A stretch of 64,000 nt of DNA from Marinicrinis sediminis (GTDB lineage: Bacteria; Bacillota; Bacilli; Paenibacillales; KCTC-33676), in contig NZ_JBHUMM010000002.1 in assembly GCF_042685085.1 (NCBI RefSeq), positions 124,001 through 188,000 of the forward strand. Direction: 5' to 3'. The position numbers and the translations under genes are program-made. Each line of letters opens with the position of its first letter. Positions within the stretch are counted from its first letter, which is position 1. Positions 7,422 through 16,075 of this stretch are shown in pieces. The notes beneath the pieces were generated by a model, which was not told where the DNA came from, did not search any database, and was given only the letters and a program-made list of their open reading frames with translations.

Positions 7422-7476
7422 CTATTTCTTATCTATTTCTTATCTATTTCTTATCTATTTCTTATCTATCTCTTAT
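7422..7476. repeat. 11-bp tandem repeat, five copies
   Basis: CTATTTCTTAT is repeated four times exactly and a fifth time with one mismatch. It lies between the converging selU and yheC genes inside a longer pyrimidine-rich stretch (7381-7560). It does not code for an obvious protein. Confidence 0.9.
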
Positions 7477-7613
7477 CTCTTTTCACTTTACCACATTTAC
7501 TTTTCTTTTCTCTTTTCCACATTCTCTTTTCTCTCAATTCCCTGTTCTCTTATCTGTAACACTCAACTTGTACGGCTCAAATGGAAATGGAAGTTCGATA
7601 AATCGGACGGCAC

Positions 7614-8405
7614 TTATCGTACTCGAGACCGTGTCCTTCTGCGTGCAGCACGGATCGCTCGCTGCATACGCTTGATTCGCCAGTAAGCGCTCTTGTCAGG
7701 CAGCATGGCAAACGGGTGATGGGCTGGATAATCGAAATTCACTTCAATCACCCAGATTCGTCCCGCACGATCCAGACCGAAATCAATGCCGATCTGGTTC
7801 GTCGAAGCCTTATAGTGCTGAAACCGTTCACTGATGCGATGACTTAACAGGATCAGACTTCTTTTTTTACTGGCAATTTGTACTGGGTTCATGCGGAACG
7901 ATCTGCGCAGTGCTTCATCGAGCGTCATGATCGAACCGCCTGATCGTTGGAGATTCGTAATAAACGTCACACGTCCGGCTACTTTCACAAAAAAGCCGAA
8001 GAACCCCCATTTTCCATGCGGTTTGCGCATCATCATTGCCCGGATATCGAAGGGCCTGCCTTGAATCGCAGCCAGTGGAATAGCCTGTTGAATGAGATTT
8101 GTTCCCGGAGCTGCATCGCGTCGTATCCTCCTGTTGAGCTCCTGAATCGTAAGGATACGGGTTTGCCGCACCACCGTTTTCCCTCTCATCTTTGCATAAC
8201 CATAGCCGTGAGGAGTCTTTTGTGCCACCATAATGCCGCTTCCTCTATGAAGCCGATCCGGCTTGATGTATACCGATCGATATCGATTCAGCATCCCGTT
8301 CAGCGTGCGCGGAGAAAGCAGCGCAGTTGCGGGTAAAAACCTGCGAATATAGGTATCCCGATAATAGAATTGATGCAGTCGCCATTTTGAACTCGATCTC
8401 TTCAT
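7614..8405 (-). CDS. YheC/YheD-family spore coat-associated ATP-grasp protein
   Basis: A 263-residue protein starting at ATG 8405 (MKRSSSKWRLHQFYYRD); an upstream ATG at 8465 is possible but less likely. It has the YheC/YheD pattern: LPATALLSPRTLNGMLNRYRSVYIKPDRLHRGSGIMV near the start, then GRPFDIRAMMMRK, and IGIDFGLDRAGRIWVIEVNFDYPAHHPF, where the ATP-grasp Mg ligands (D and E/N) lie. The family is found only in spore formers and is associated with the coat or with endospore assembly; the reaction is not known. The C-terminus is very Arg-rich (RIKRMQRAIRAARRRTRSRVR). It stands alone, convergent with selU. Confidence 0.85.
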   Translation of the reverse strand: MKRSSSKWRLHQFYYRDTYIRRFLPATALLSPRTLNGMLNRYRSVYIKPDRLHRGSGIMVAQKTPHGYGYAKMRGKTVVRQTRILTIQELNRRIRRDAAPGTNLIQQAIPLAAIQGRPFDIRAMMMRKPHGKWGFFGFFVKVAGRVTFITNLQRSGGSIMTLDEALRRSFRMNPVQIASKKRSLILLSHRISERFQHYKASTNQIGIDFGLDRAGRIWVIEVNFDYPAHHPFAMLPDKSAYWRIKRMQRAIRAARRRTRSRVR

Positions 8406-8608
8406 CACGCTTTCTTCTCCCTCTGCTTGACTGATCATGCTTCCATCGTATGTGATCGTGAACAAAGCGTGAGGGGGATCGTCCAGGGAATAAAAAAACT
8501 CCCCTTACAGCAGCAGGTCCATCATTCACCTGCCACCATAAAGGAAGCGTGTATTTACTTCTGGCATATGAAGGTCAAAGTGATCAACCCTTGTTCCTTC
8601 GCTTCAAT

Positions 8609-8712
8609 GCTCGGTTTTATCGCCAAGTTCTATCGCTTGGTTTTATCGCCAGGCTTCATCACAAGGCTCCACAGCAAAGTTTCATGCCATGCTATCATGC
8701 CAAGTTTTATGC
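8609..8712. repeat. degenerate 13-bp tandem repeat, about eight copies
   Basis: Successive 13-base units such as CGCCAAGTTCTAT, CGCTTGGTTTTAT, CGCCAGGCTTCAT and GCCATGCTATCAT follow each other with partial identity. They lie between the tcdA stop codon and the yheC start on the minus strand. The periodicity is clear by eye, although individual units share only about 8 of 13 bases. Confidence 0.65.
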
Positions 8713-8723
8713 TCATTTCATTA

Positions 8724-9491
8724 TTAGGTTTCAATTCCTGCTTTCTTCAGCAATTCCTTAATCGCCACACTGACCATAATCAAACCAGCCACAGGTGGTA
8801 CAAAGGCATTGCTGGATGGGGGCTGCTGTGCTTTCCGAATGTTCTTCGGCGCCGTATCCGGGACGATCTTCTCCGTAATATCCTCACGAGGCTTCATCGG
8901 TTCCTCGGTGGAGAAGACGACCTTGACCCCCTTCTTGATCCCTTCCTTGCGCAGTTTCTGTCTGATCACACGCGCAATCGGATCGACACTCGTCTTGGAA
9001 ATATCCGCGACCTGAAAACGGGTCGGGTCCATCTTGTTGGCCGCTCCCATGCTGGAGATCATCTTGATTTTCCGTCTCAGGCATTCCTTGATCAGATGAA
9101 TTTTGTAACTGACCGTGTCTGACGCATCCAATACATAATCCAGTTCATAGGCGAACAACTGCTCATACGTTTCCTCTGTGTAAAACATATTGAGCGCGAT
9201 CACATCACAATCCGGATTGATCAGCTTGATCCGGTCACGCATCAGATCTGCTTTTTTCTGTCCGATCGTAGTCGTAAGGGCATGAATCTGACGGTTGATG
9301 TTCGTGACATCGACGACATCCTTGTCAATCAGGATAATCCGTCCCACGCCCGTTCTTGCCAACGCTTCTGCCGCAATGGAACCCACTCCGCCGATTCCAA
9401 GCACGGCCACGGTGCTGTTCCTTAGCGCTTCAATGCCTTCAGGACCAATTGCCAGCTCTGTACGGGAAAACTGATTTAATACATCCGACAC
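8724..9491 (-). CDS. tcdA: tRNA threonylcarbamoyladenosine dehydratase TcdA
   Basis: An E1-like enzyme that cyclises t6A37 to ct6A in ANN-decoding tRNAs, using ATP. The protein is 255 residues from GTG 9491 with an AGAGGTGA ribosome-binding site. A Rossmann ATP-binding motif, VLGIGGVGS (about 30-38), is followed by IDKDVVDVTNINRQ, LDASDTVSYK and the MGAANKMDPTRF segment typical of TcdA/CsdL. The C-terminus has a hydrophobic helix (PVAGLIMVSVAIKELL). It lies downstream of hisS-aspS in the same direction, the order seen in Bacillus (hisS-aspS-yrvM), which fits a shared role in translation. Confidence 0.93.
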   Translation of the reverse strand: MSDVLNQFSRTELAIGPEGIEALRNSTVAVLGIGGVGSIAAEALARTGVGRIILIDKDVVDVTNINRQIHALTTTIGQKKADLMRDRIKLINPDCDVIALNMFYTEETYEQLFAYELDYVLDASDTVSYKIHLIKECLRRKIKMISSMGAANKMDPTRFQVADISKTSVDPIARVIRQKLRKEGIKKGVKVVFSTEEPMKPREDITEKIVPDTAPKNIRKAQQPPSSNAFVPPVAGLIMVSVAIKELLKKAGIET

Positions 9492-9570
9492 GTTGCTGTC
9501 ACCTCTGTATAGTTAGATGAGAAAACGAAGAAGTCACTTTCTTGCAAGTTACAAGTTACTACACTTGCTT

Positions 9571-9630
9571 AGTTTTTCTTACGTTCTCTTACATGTTCTT
9601 ACGGTTTCTTACCTGTTCTTTCGTTTATTT
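9571..9630. repeat. 10-bp tandem repeat, six copies
   Basis: Six successive 10-base units follow the pattern ACxxxTTCTT: AGTTTTTCTT, ACGTTCTCTT, ACATGTTCTT, ACGGTTTCTT, ACCTGTTCTT and a weaker TCGTTTATTT. The block occupies most of the aspS-tcdA gap and ends at the aspS stop codon. Confidence 0.8.
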
Positions 9631-11430
9631 CTAGGCTTGTTCTTGATCGGAATCTTTGTCTTTCTCAGGCTTGTAGGTCACATCAATATACAGCTCACGC
9701 AGCTGCTTTGTATTTACTTCGGATGGCGCATCCACCATTAAGTCCGTCGCATTGGCCGTTTTCGGGAAAGCGATCGTCTCACGCAGATTCGAGCTACCGG
9801 CTAGCAGCATAACGATGCGGTCAAAGCCAAACGCAATGCCGCCATGCGGAGGCGTGCCATATTCAAAGGCATCCATGAAGAATCCGAATTGCTTGTGCGC
9901 TTCCTCCATCGTAAACCCGAGCGCCTTGAACATTTTCTCCTGAATGTCGCGCTTGTAAATCCGCATCGAACCGCCACCAATTTCATACCCGTTCAGCACG
10001 AGATCGTAGGCTTGAGCGCGAATTTGCAGCGGATCGCCATCGAAATGCGCAACGTCCTCGTCACGAGGTCTCGTAAACGGATGATGCTCCGCCACATAAC
10101 GTTTTGCTTCCTCATCATAGCTGACCAGCGGGAAGTCCACAACCCACGCAAACTTGAATTGAGACTCATCGATCAGCCCCAGATCCTTGGCAATTTTCAG
10201 ACGCAGGTTGCCCAGTACATCGGCTACCACTTTTTTGCTGTCGGCGGAGAACAAGATCAGATCGCCATCCTCTGCCCCGACACGCTCACGAAGACCGCTT
10301 AATTCATCTTCCGAGAAGAACTTCACGATCGGCCCTTTCATTTCTCCGTCCTTCACCTGAATCCAGGCCAGGCCTTTCGCGCCATAACGGGAAGCATATA
10401 CGCCGAGATCATCGATTTCCTTGCGGCTCCACGTTCCGCATCCTTTGGCGTTAATCGCCTTTACTTGACCGCCGCCCTTGACGACATTGGCAAATACCTT
10501 CACCCCGGAATTGGCAACAAGGTCAGACAGATCGACCAGTTCCAGACCAAAACGAAGATCTGGCTTGTCCGAACCGTACTTGCCGATTGCTTCAGAATAA
10601 GGCAGACGCTGGAATGGTGTAGGAATATCGACATTCAGCGTTTCCTTGAACAGCTTCGCCATCAGTTCTTCCATCATCGTGAGCAACTGATCCTGAGTCA
10701 TGAAGGATGTCTCAATGTCCACCTGCGTAAATTCAGGCTGGCGATCTGCCCGCAAATCCTCGTCACGGAAACAGCGCGCGATCTGGTAGTAGCGTTCTAC
10801 CCCACCCACCATCAGTAACTGCTTGAACAGCTGCGGAGATTGCGGCAGTGCGAAGAATTCACCTGGATGAACACGGCTCGGCACCAGATAGTCTCTGGCT
10901 CCTTCCGGCGTGCTCTTGGTCAGAATAGGCGTCTCAACATCGAGAAAGCCATTTTCGTCGAGAAAATCACGGAAAATCTTGGACGCTTTGGAGCGAAGCT
11001 GCAACGTCTTCTGCATCTCTGGACGACGCAAGTCGAGGTACCGATACTTTAGACGCAACGACTCGTCAATTTCAATGCCATCCTCAATGAAAAACGGCGG
11101 ATTTTTCGCGCCATTCAGCACGTCCATTTCTGTAATCTGAACTTCAATCTTCCCGGTAGGCAAATTTTCATTTACCGTTTCCGGATCGCGTTTGACGATC
11201 GTTCCCTTAACAGCCAGCACGTATTCATTGCGTACTTTATCTGCAATGGCATGCGCCTCGCCAGAAAATTCCGGGTTGAATACGATCTGTACGATCCCGC
11301 TGCGGTCGCGCAAATCGATGAACAGCACGCCCCCCAAATCCCGGCGGCGCTGAACCCAACCGTTCAGAACCACTGTTTCTCCTACCATTTGCTCTTTCAA
11401 ATTGCCACATTGATGTGTGCGTAATAACAT
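9631..11430 (-). CDS. aspS: aspartyl-tRNA synthetase AspS
   Basis: Charges tRNA-Asp. The protein is 599 residues, the full length of the bacterial type. An N-terminal OB-fold anticodon-binding domain comes first (VVLNGWVQRRRDLGGVLFIDLRDRSG), followed by class II motif 2 (FRDEDLRADRQPEFTQVDIE), an inserted GAD domain (about 310-410), and motif 3 with FGFDRIVMLLAG. The ATG at 11430 comes two bases after the hisS stop codon, so both are made from one mRNA under the hisS T-box. The C-terminal tail is rich in Asp, Lys and Glu. Confidence 0.97.
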   Translation of the reverse strand: MLLRTHQCGNLKEQMVGETVVLNGWVQRRRDLGGVLFIDLRDRSGIVQIVFNPEFSGEAHAIADKVRNEYVLAVKGTIVKRDPETVNENLPTGKIEVQITEMDVLNGAKNPPFFIEDGIEIDESLRLKYRYLDLRRPEMQKTLQLRSKASKIFRDFLDENGFLDVETPILTKSTPEGARDYLVPSRVHPGEFFALPQSPQLFKQLLMVGGVERYYQIARCFRDEDLRADRQPEFTQVDIETSFMTQDQLLTMMEELMAKLFKETLNVDIPTPFQRLPYSEAIGKYGSDKPDLRFGLELVDLSDLVANSGVKVFANVVKGGGQVKAINAKGCGTWSRKEIDDLGVYASRYGAKGLAWIQVKDGEMKGPIVKFFSEDELSGLRERVGAEDGDLILFSADSKKVVADVLGNLRLKIAKDLGLIDESQFKFAWVVDFPLVSYDEEAKRYVAEHHPFTRPRDEDVAHFDGDPLQIRAQAYDLVLNGYEIGGGSMRIYKRDIQEKMFKALGFTMEEAHKQFGFFMDAFEYGTPPHGGIAFGFDRIVMLLAGSSNLRETIAFPKTANATDLMVDAPSEVNTKQLRELYIDVTYKPEKDKDSDQEQA

Positions 11431-11432
11431 GC

Positions 11433-12698
11433 TTATAAGCTCCCTTCTAATTTATACTTCAAATGCTCAATCCATTCGGTCAATAATACGGCCTGCTGCT
11501 CACCTTGAGCGAGATCCTTCAGGACAATCTCTCCTCGATTGAGCTCATCCTCACCGAGTATCGCGGCAAAGCGAGCCTTCGTGCGATCTGCTGATTTCAT
11601 CTGTGCTTTCATCTTGCGACCCTGATAATCCTTGTCGGCACGAATACCCGCAGATCTCAATTGATACAACAGCCTTGGCGTCTCCTGCTCAGCTTTCTCG
11701 CCAAGCGCAATGAGATACACCTCAAGTGGATTCGGATTCGGAATCTCAATCCCCTGATCCTTCATCACCAGCAATACGCGCTCTATCCCGATGCCAAATC
11801 CAATGCCCGGCTGCTCGGGACCTCCGAGCTGGGAGACCAGACCATTATAACGGCCTCCGCCCCCGATCGTATCTATCGAGCCAATTCCGGCACACTTGTA
11901 TTCAAAAGCAGTATGCGTATAATAATCCAGCCCGCGCACCAGCTTCGGATTGACTGTGAACGGAATGTCCATCGTTGTCAGCGCATGCTTCACCTGCTCA
12001 AAATGGGTCGTGCAGGCCTCGTCCAGACTATCCAGGATAGAAGGGGCATCTGCAAAGCGATGCTGATCCTTCTTGCAGTCCAGCACACGCATTGGATTTT
12101 TGTCCATGCGGGTCTGACAGTCGCTGCACAGTTCTTCCTTCATCGGCTCCAGGTAAGCTAGGAGCGTACTGCGGTAAGCTTCGCGACTGGCCGGATTACC
12201 AACAGAGTTGATCTCCACCTGCACGCCCTGAATGCCAAGTGACTGATAGAACGAGTAGCCGAGCGCAATGACCTCTGCATCGATCGCCGGGGCCTCGGAA
12301 CCGAACACCTCCACCCCGAACTGGTGGAACTGACGATACCGGCCTGCTTGTGGACGCTCATAACGGAACATCGGGCCTATGTAATACAGCTTGCTCACAT
12401 CCGGCTCCCCGTACAGCTTATTCTCCACATAGGATCGCACCACACCCGCCGTACCCTCCGGTCTAAGCGTCATACTGCGATTTCCCTTGTCCTGAAACGT
12501 ATACATCTCCTTGGACACGACATCTGTCGTTTCGCCTACACCTCGTTGAAAAAGCTCCGTACTTTCAAATATCGGGGTGCGGATTTCCTTATAGTGATAA
12601 CGGGCACACAAGTCTCTTGCCTGCTGCTCAAACCACTGCCACTGCTCCACCGTGCCTGGCAGCAAGTCCTGCGTGCCATTCGGTTTTTGCATACTCAT
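11433..12698 (-). CDS. hisS: histidyl-tRNA synthetase HisS
   Basis: Charges tRNA-His. The protein is 421 residues from ATG 12698 with a GGGAGG ribosome-binding site. It shows class II motif 1 (near YKEIRTPIFESTELF), motif 2 (FRYERPQAGRYRQFHQFG), the histidine-A motifs LVRGLDYYTHTAFEY and IGSIDTIGGGGRYNGL, motif 3 GIGFGIGIERVL, and a C-terminal anticodon-binding domain. It is first in the hisS-aspS operon and is preceded by a T-box leader, so expression should rise when a cognate tRNA is uncharged. Confidence 0.97.
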   Translation of the reverse strand: MSMQKPNGTQDLLPGTVEQWQWFEQQARDLCARYHYKEIRTPIFESTELFQRGVGETTDVVSKEMYTFQDKGNRSMTLRPEGTAGVVRSYVENKLYGEPDVSKLYYIGPMFRYERPQAGRYRQFHQFGVEVFGSEAPAIDAEVIALGYSFYQSLGIQGVQVEINSVGNPASREAYRSTLLAYLEPMKEELCSDCQTRMDKNPMRVLDCKKDQHRFADAPSILDSLDEACTTHFEQVKHALTTMDIPFTVNPKLVRGLDYYTHTAFEYKCAGIGSIDTIGGGGRYNGLVSQLGGPEQPGIGFGIGIERVLLVMKDQGIEIPNPNPLEVYLIALGEKAEQETPRLLYQLRSAGIRADKDYQGRKMKAQMKSADRTKARFAAILGEDELNRGEIVLKDLAQGEQQAVLLTEWIEHLKYKLEGSL

Positions 12699-12737
12699 CG
12701 ATATGAACCTCCCTTATTTCACATTCAGAAACACATA

Positions 12738-13058
12738 AAAAAACTCCCGCCCCTGACCTTGCACAGTCAGGGACGAGAGGATTGCTTGTTCTCCCGTGGT
12801 ACCACCCACATTTAGCATTGCCGTCCTGGCAACACTACACTTTACGGTTAACGCCCGCCTACGCTGTCGGCTAATAGGAGACTTGCTCCGTTCACGAACA
12901 GTTCTCAGGGATGTCTTCATCTGGTTCTCACAAGAATGCTTACACCACCAGGTACAACGACCCTCGGCATTCCTCTCTGTGTGTGAGCTTGCCACACTAC
13001 TCTTTCCCGTCACTGAATCGATCTCATAAGGCTGCTTCAAACGGCAACCTTGCATGTA
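12738..13058 (-). promoter_or_regulatory. T-box leader of hisS-aspS
   Basis: The minus-strand leader carries the T-box sequence GGGTGGTACCACGGG (12794-12808), which would pair with the acceptor end of uncharged tRNA. It also carries a competing terminator, CTCTCGTCCCTGAC paired with GTCAGGGGCGGGAG and followed by seven T residues (12738-12779). Upstream is a long structured region of Stem I size, including the phrase GGAATGCCGAGGG. The specifier codon could not be assigned with confidence by eye; His (CAC) is expected from the gene. Confidence 0.9.
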
Positions 13059-13064
13059 AACCTG

Positions 13065-13093
13065 ATTGTAATACGTCATTTCCACAAAGTCAA
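13065..13093 (-). promoter_or_regulatory. sigma-A promoter of the hisS T-box transcript
   Basis: On the minus strand TTGACT (13088-13093) and TACAAT (13065-13070) are separated by exactly 17 bases. Transcription would start near 13058, about 360 nt before the hisS start. The promoter lies immediately before the 3' end of mrpG, so the mrp operon could read into it. Confidence 0.8.
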
Positions 13094-13094
13094 G

Positions 13095-13496
13095 TCAGGA
13101 TTCTGCACGTTCGGCTATCTTCTCTTCCGTCGCCATTTGCGGATTCTCATCGGCTTCCTTCAGGTCTTCCCTCACCGTGTAGTCCGAGAGCGGCACACCT
13201 GTCCGATAAGCCGCACGGCAGATCAGGTGACCCGCGACCGGAGCCGTCAGGAATACAAATACGATTCCCAAGATGAGACGTGCGCTCGGATGCCCTTCGA
13301 AAATCATGAAGTAGATAAATCCGCCTGTCAACACACTGAGCACGCCAAGCGTAGAGCTTTTGGTAGCCGCATGTGAGCGGTTGTACACATCCGGCAGGCG
13401 AATCAGGCCGAAGGAGCTTAACGCACTGAGTACCGCTCCAAGCAGGATCATGATGCCAACCAGCGGTTCGCCAATCATCTCAATCGTCTCTCTCAT
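13095..13496 (-). CDS. mrpG: Mrp Na+/H+ antiporter subunit G
   Basis: Small membrane subunit of the seven-gene Mrp cation/proton antiporter. The protein is 133 residues from ATG 13496. The frame is open further upstream, but MRETIEMIGEPLVGIMILLGAVLS is the normal MrpG start. Three membrane segments follow, with the family phrase GLIRLPDVYNRSHAATKSSTLGV and PVAGHLICRAAY. The C-terminus is hydrophilic. It overlaps mrpF by 17 bp and is last in the operon. Confidence 0.93.
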   Translation of the reverse strand: MRETIEMIGEPLVGIMILLGAVLSALSSFGLIRLPDVYNRSHAATKSSTLGVLSVLTGGFIYFMIFEGHPSARLILGIVFVFLTAPVAGHLICRAAYRTGVPLSDYTVREDLKEADENPQMATEEKIAERAES

Positions 13497-13764
13497 GCTC
13501 GATGACCACCCCTCGTTCAATGTATTTGGAAAAGGCAATGGTACCGAGAAAAGCCAGAATACCAATCAACAGAATGATTTCCAGAAAGGCCTGTGTATTC
13601 AGCATAATCGAGATAATAGCTACCATCGCAATCAGGTTGACCCCGATCATATCCAGCGCAATAATGCGATCTGACATCGAAGGTCCTTTCAGCACGCGAT
13701 AGAGACATCCGAGAATGGCCAGCGCAATAATAACCAGAGAAGCTAACAGCATCATATCCAGCAT
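13480..13764 (-). CDS. mrpF: Mrp Na+/H+ antiporter subunit F
   Basis: A 94-residue protein with three membrane helices and the MrpF motif YRVLKGPSMSDRIIALDMIGVNLIAMVAI. ATG 13764 has an ideal GGAGGTGAG site and lies one base from the mrpE stop codon, so translation is probably coupled. It works only within the Mrp complex. Confidence 0.94.
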   Translation of the reverse strand: MLDMMLLASLVIIALAILGCLYRVLKGPSMSDRIIALDMIGVNLIAMVAIISIMLNTQAFLEIILLIGILAFLGTIAFSKYIERGVVIEHERDD

Positions 13765-14241
13765 TTATCGGCTCACCTCCATAATCGCCTTTTCAAACGT
13801 CCCCTTGATCTGCTCCCGCAGCTTGTCGGCATCCTTGATGTCCATCGCATGAATATACAGCACCTTCTGGCTGCGCGATACTTCCAGCGTTAGCGTGCCG
13901 GGTGTCAAGGTAATGAGACAAGCCAGAATCGTAATCTCCCAATCTGATTTCAACTCGGTATGAAGAGCGAAGATGCCGGGACGAATGTTGATTTTCGGTT
14001 TAATGATGTGACCGATGACGACAAAGTTGGAGAGCACCAGTTCCTTCAAAAACAACAGTAGCAGCTTGAACATCGCCCACAGCCGAAACATATAGAAATC
14101 ATCGGGGATAAACCTGCGCAGGCCGAAGAGGAAGATCAATCCAATGACATACCCGCTCACAAAGGAAATAAAGCTCCAGTCATTATTCAAAAACATCCAC
14201 ACGACCGCAATCATGAGATTCAGTACAATTTGCAACGTCAT
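13765..14241 (-). CDS. mrpE: Mrp Na+/H+ antiporter subunit E
   Basis: A 158-residue membrane protein. The first about 50 residues form two helices (MTLQIVLNLMIAVVWMFLNN, GYVIGLIFLFGLRRF). The family motif of the second half, IKPKINIRPGIFALHTEL, is followed by LITLTPGTLTLEVS. It is needed for full activity or stability of Mrp in other species. The gap to mrpD is 7 bases. Confidence 0.94.
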   Translation of the reverse strand: MTLQIVLNLMIAVVWMFLNNDWSFISFVSGYVIGLIFLFGLRRFIPDDFYMFRLWAMFKLLLLFLKELVLSNFVVIGHIIKPKINIRPGIFALHTELKSDWEITILACLITLTPGTLTLEVSRSQKVLYIHAMDIKDADKLREQIKGTFEKAIMEVSR

Positions 14242-14248
14242 GATTTAT

Positions 14249-15745
14249 CTACTCCTTTAAGACCGCTTCGATGTACAGGTCGGGATTAAGCAATGTCTCG
14301 GCTGCCTGAGACACATACGGTAAGATCGTCTCAGCCCCGATGCCGACATATACAACCAGCGCCAGCAATACGCCCGCAGGAATGAGCAAAGCTTTCAGAC
14401 TCGGCTGAGCGGAAGCGGCCTTGTTCGTTTCCGGCATCCGCTCAGCCCCCCAGAATGCCTTCATGAACATATTCATGACGGCATAGAGCAGGACCAGGCT
14501 TCCGGCCAGACTAATGCCGGAAATCCAGAATTGTTCGTCACCCAGACCGCCTCGCAAAATGAGCAGCTTCCCGATAAATCCGCTCAACGGAGGCACTCCG
14601 ACGACGGCAAGGGCAGCGATGAAGAACATCCACCCCATTGCGGGGTATCGCCGTATCAACCCGCCCATGTTCTTTAGACGGTCTGTGCCTGCTGCAAGAA
14701 CAATGGCCCCGCCAAGCAGGAACAGGAGCGACTTCACTATCATGTCCTGAAACAGGTAGAAGATGGTGCCTTGTATCGCATCTTCATTGGCGATCGACAG
14801 TCCAAACGCGATAAAACCGACCGCGTAGACGATGTTATAAATGAGAATGCGATTTACATCCTGGTACGCAACCGCCCCCAGCACACCCGCAATCATCGTC
14901 AATGCCGCCATCCAGCCGATCAGACTGTGCGTAATATGCGGCTCATGGTAGAAGATGAGCGTAAAGACACGAATGATCGCATACACCCCGACCTTTGTCA
15001 GCAAACCTGCAAACAGGGCCGTAATGGCTGCTGGCGGCGCACTGTATGAGCCCGGCAGCCAGAAGAACAGGAACAGCCCTGCCTTCAGGCTAAAGACGAA
15101 CAGAAACAATATTGCAATGACGGTCAGAATGCCGCCTTGACCGACCTCGGCGACCCGAACGGACATATCCGCCATATTGAGCGTGCCGACAACCGCATAC
15201 AAATAGGCCACAGAAGCGACAAACAAAATCGAAGATACAATGTTGACCAGAATATATTTCAGCGATTCCCGCAGCTGTGCTTTTCGTCCGCCCAATACAA
15301 TGAGCGCATAGGAGGAAATCAGCATGATCTCAAAACAGACAAACAGATTGAAAATGTCCCCTGTCAGAAAGGAGCCAATCACACCGACGATCAGAAACTG
15401 CAGAAACGAATAGAAATAATGGCGTTCCCGTTGCTCTCCAATGCTGGAAAAGGCATAAAACAGACAAACTGCACTGATGACCGTCGTCGTCAGCACGAGC
15501 AGAGCAGCCAGCATATCAGCTACAAATACGATCCCGTATGGCGCTTCCCATCCGCCCATATTCAGCGTCTGGATGCCATCACGCTTCACTGCCAGCACCA
15601 CCCAGGCTGCAACACCCACATTCAGCAGCATGCTGATTGCACTGAGCATGCGCTGCCATTCTACACGTTCCTTCAGAAAGATAAGGACAATCCCCGTACA
15701 CAGTGGAATGAGCAGAGGCAGTACAATGAGGTTATTCATCTCCAT
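14249..15745 (-). CDS. mrpD: Mrp Na+/H+ antiporter subunit D
   Basis: A 498-residue proton-pumping-like membrane subunit, homologous to NuoM/NuoN of complex I, with about 14 helices. The conserved Glu of helix 5 lies in FVCFEIMLISSYALI, and Lys residues lie in KAGLFLFFWLPGSYSAPPAAITALFAGLLTKVGVYAIIR. A second ATG lies at codon 3. It starts 14 bp inside the end of mrpC. With MrpA it forms the ion-translocating part. Confidence 0.95.
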   Translation of the reverse strand: MEMNNLIVLPLLIPLCTGIVLIFLKERVEWQRMLSAISMLLNVGVAAWVVLAVKRDGIQTLNMGGWEAPYGIVFVADMLAALLVLTTTVISAVCLFYAFSSIGEQRERHYFYSFLQFLIVGVIGSFLTGDIFNLFVCFEIMLISSYALIVLGGRKAQLRESLKYILVNIVSSILFVASVAYLYAVVGTLNMADMSVRVAEVGQGGILTVIAILFLFVFSLKAGLFLFFWLPGSYSAPPAAITALFAGLLTKVGVYAIIRVFTLIFYHEPHITHSLIGWMAALTMIAGVLGAVAYQDVNRILIYNIVYAVGFIAFGLSIANEDAIQGTIFYLFQDMIVKSLLFLLGGAIVLAAGTDRLKNMGGLIRRYPAMGWMFFIAALAVVGVPPLSGFIGKLLILRGGLGDEQFWISGISLAGSLVLLYAVMNMFMKAFWGAERMPETNKAASAQPSLKALLIPAGVLLALVVYVGIGAETILPYVSQAAETLLNPDLYIEAVLKE

Positions 15746-16073
15746 CCCGTCCTCTCAGTTCCTCCATGTCATCCGTACCCAACTGCTGATAAGCGCGGTA
15801 GGCCAATACGAAAAAGAAGGCCGTTACCCCAAAGCTGATGACAATAGAGGTCAGTATAAGTGCCTGGGGAAGCGGATCGACATAGCTTCCGGCCTCCTCA
15901 CCAAGCAGAGGCGCCGCACCCGTCTTCAGCCTGGACATGGTGAGCAGCAGCAAATGCACCCCATGGCTCAGCAGAGAGGTACCCAGCACAATGCGCAGTA
16001 GGCTTTTGGACAATATCAGGTACGTGCCAACCATAAAGAGGATGCCGATCGCAGCAGACATCAATAGTTCCAT
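15732..16073 (-). CDS. mrpC: Mrp Na+/H+ antiporter subunit C
   Basis: A 113-residue NuoK-like subunit with three membrane helices, the SKSLLRIVLGTSLLSHGVHLLLL segment and DPLPQALILTSIVISFGVTAFFFVLAYRAY. It starts two bases after the mrpA/B stop codon and overlaps mrpD. It is essential for Mrp assembly in studied bacteria. Confidence 0.95.
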   Translation of the reverse strand: MELLMSAAIGILFMVGTYLILSKSLLRIVLGTSLLSHGVHLLLLTMSRLKTGAAPLLGEEAGSYVDPLPQALILTSIVISFGVTAFFFVLAYRAYQQLGTDDMEELRGRDGDE

Positions 16074-16075
16074 AG

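Noticed and set aside
7422..7476. CRISPR-like array
   Set aside because: The units are 11 bp with no spacers, so it is a simple tandem repeat; the same holds for the blocks at 8609, 9571, 19392 and 20841.
7388..7675. 95-residue ORF across the 11-bp repeats
   Set aside because: The protein is only a translation of the repeats (SYLSLISF-like) and runs into yheC.
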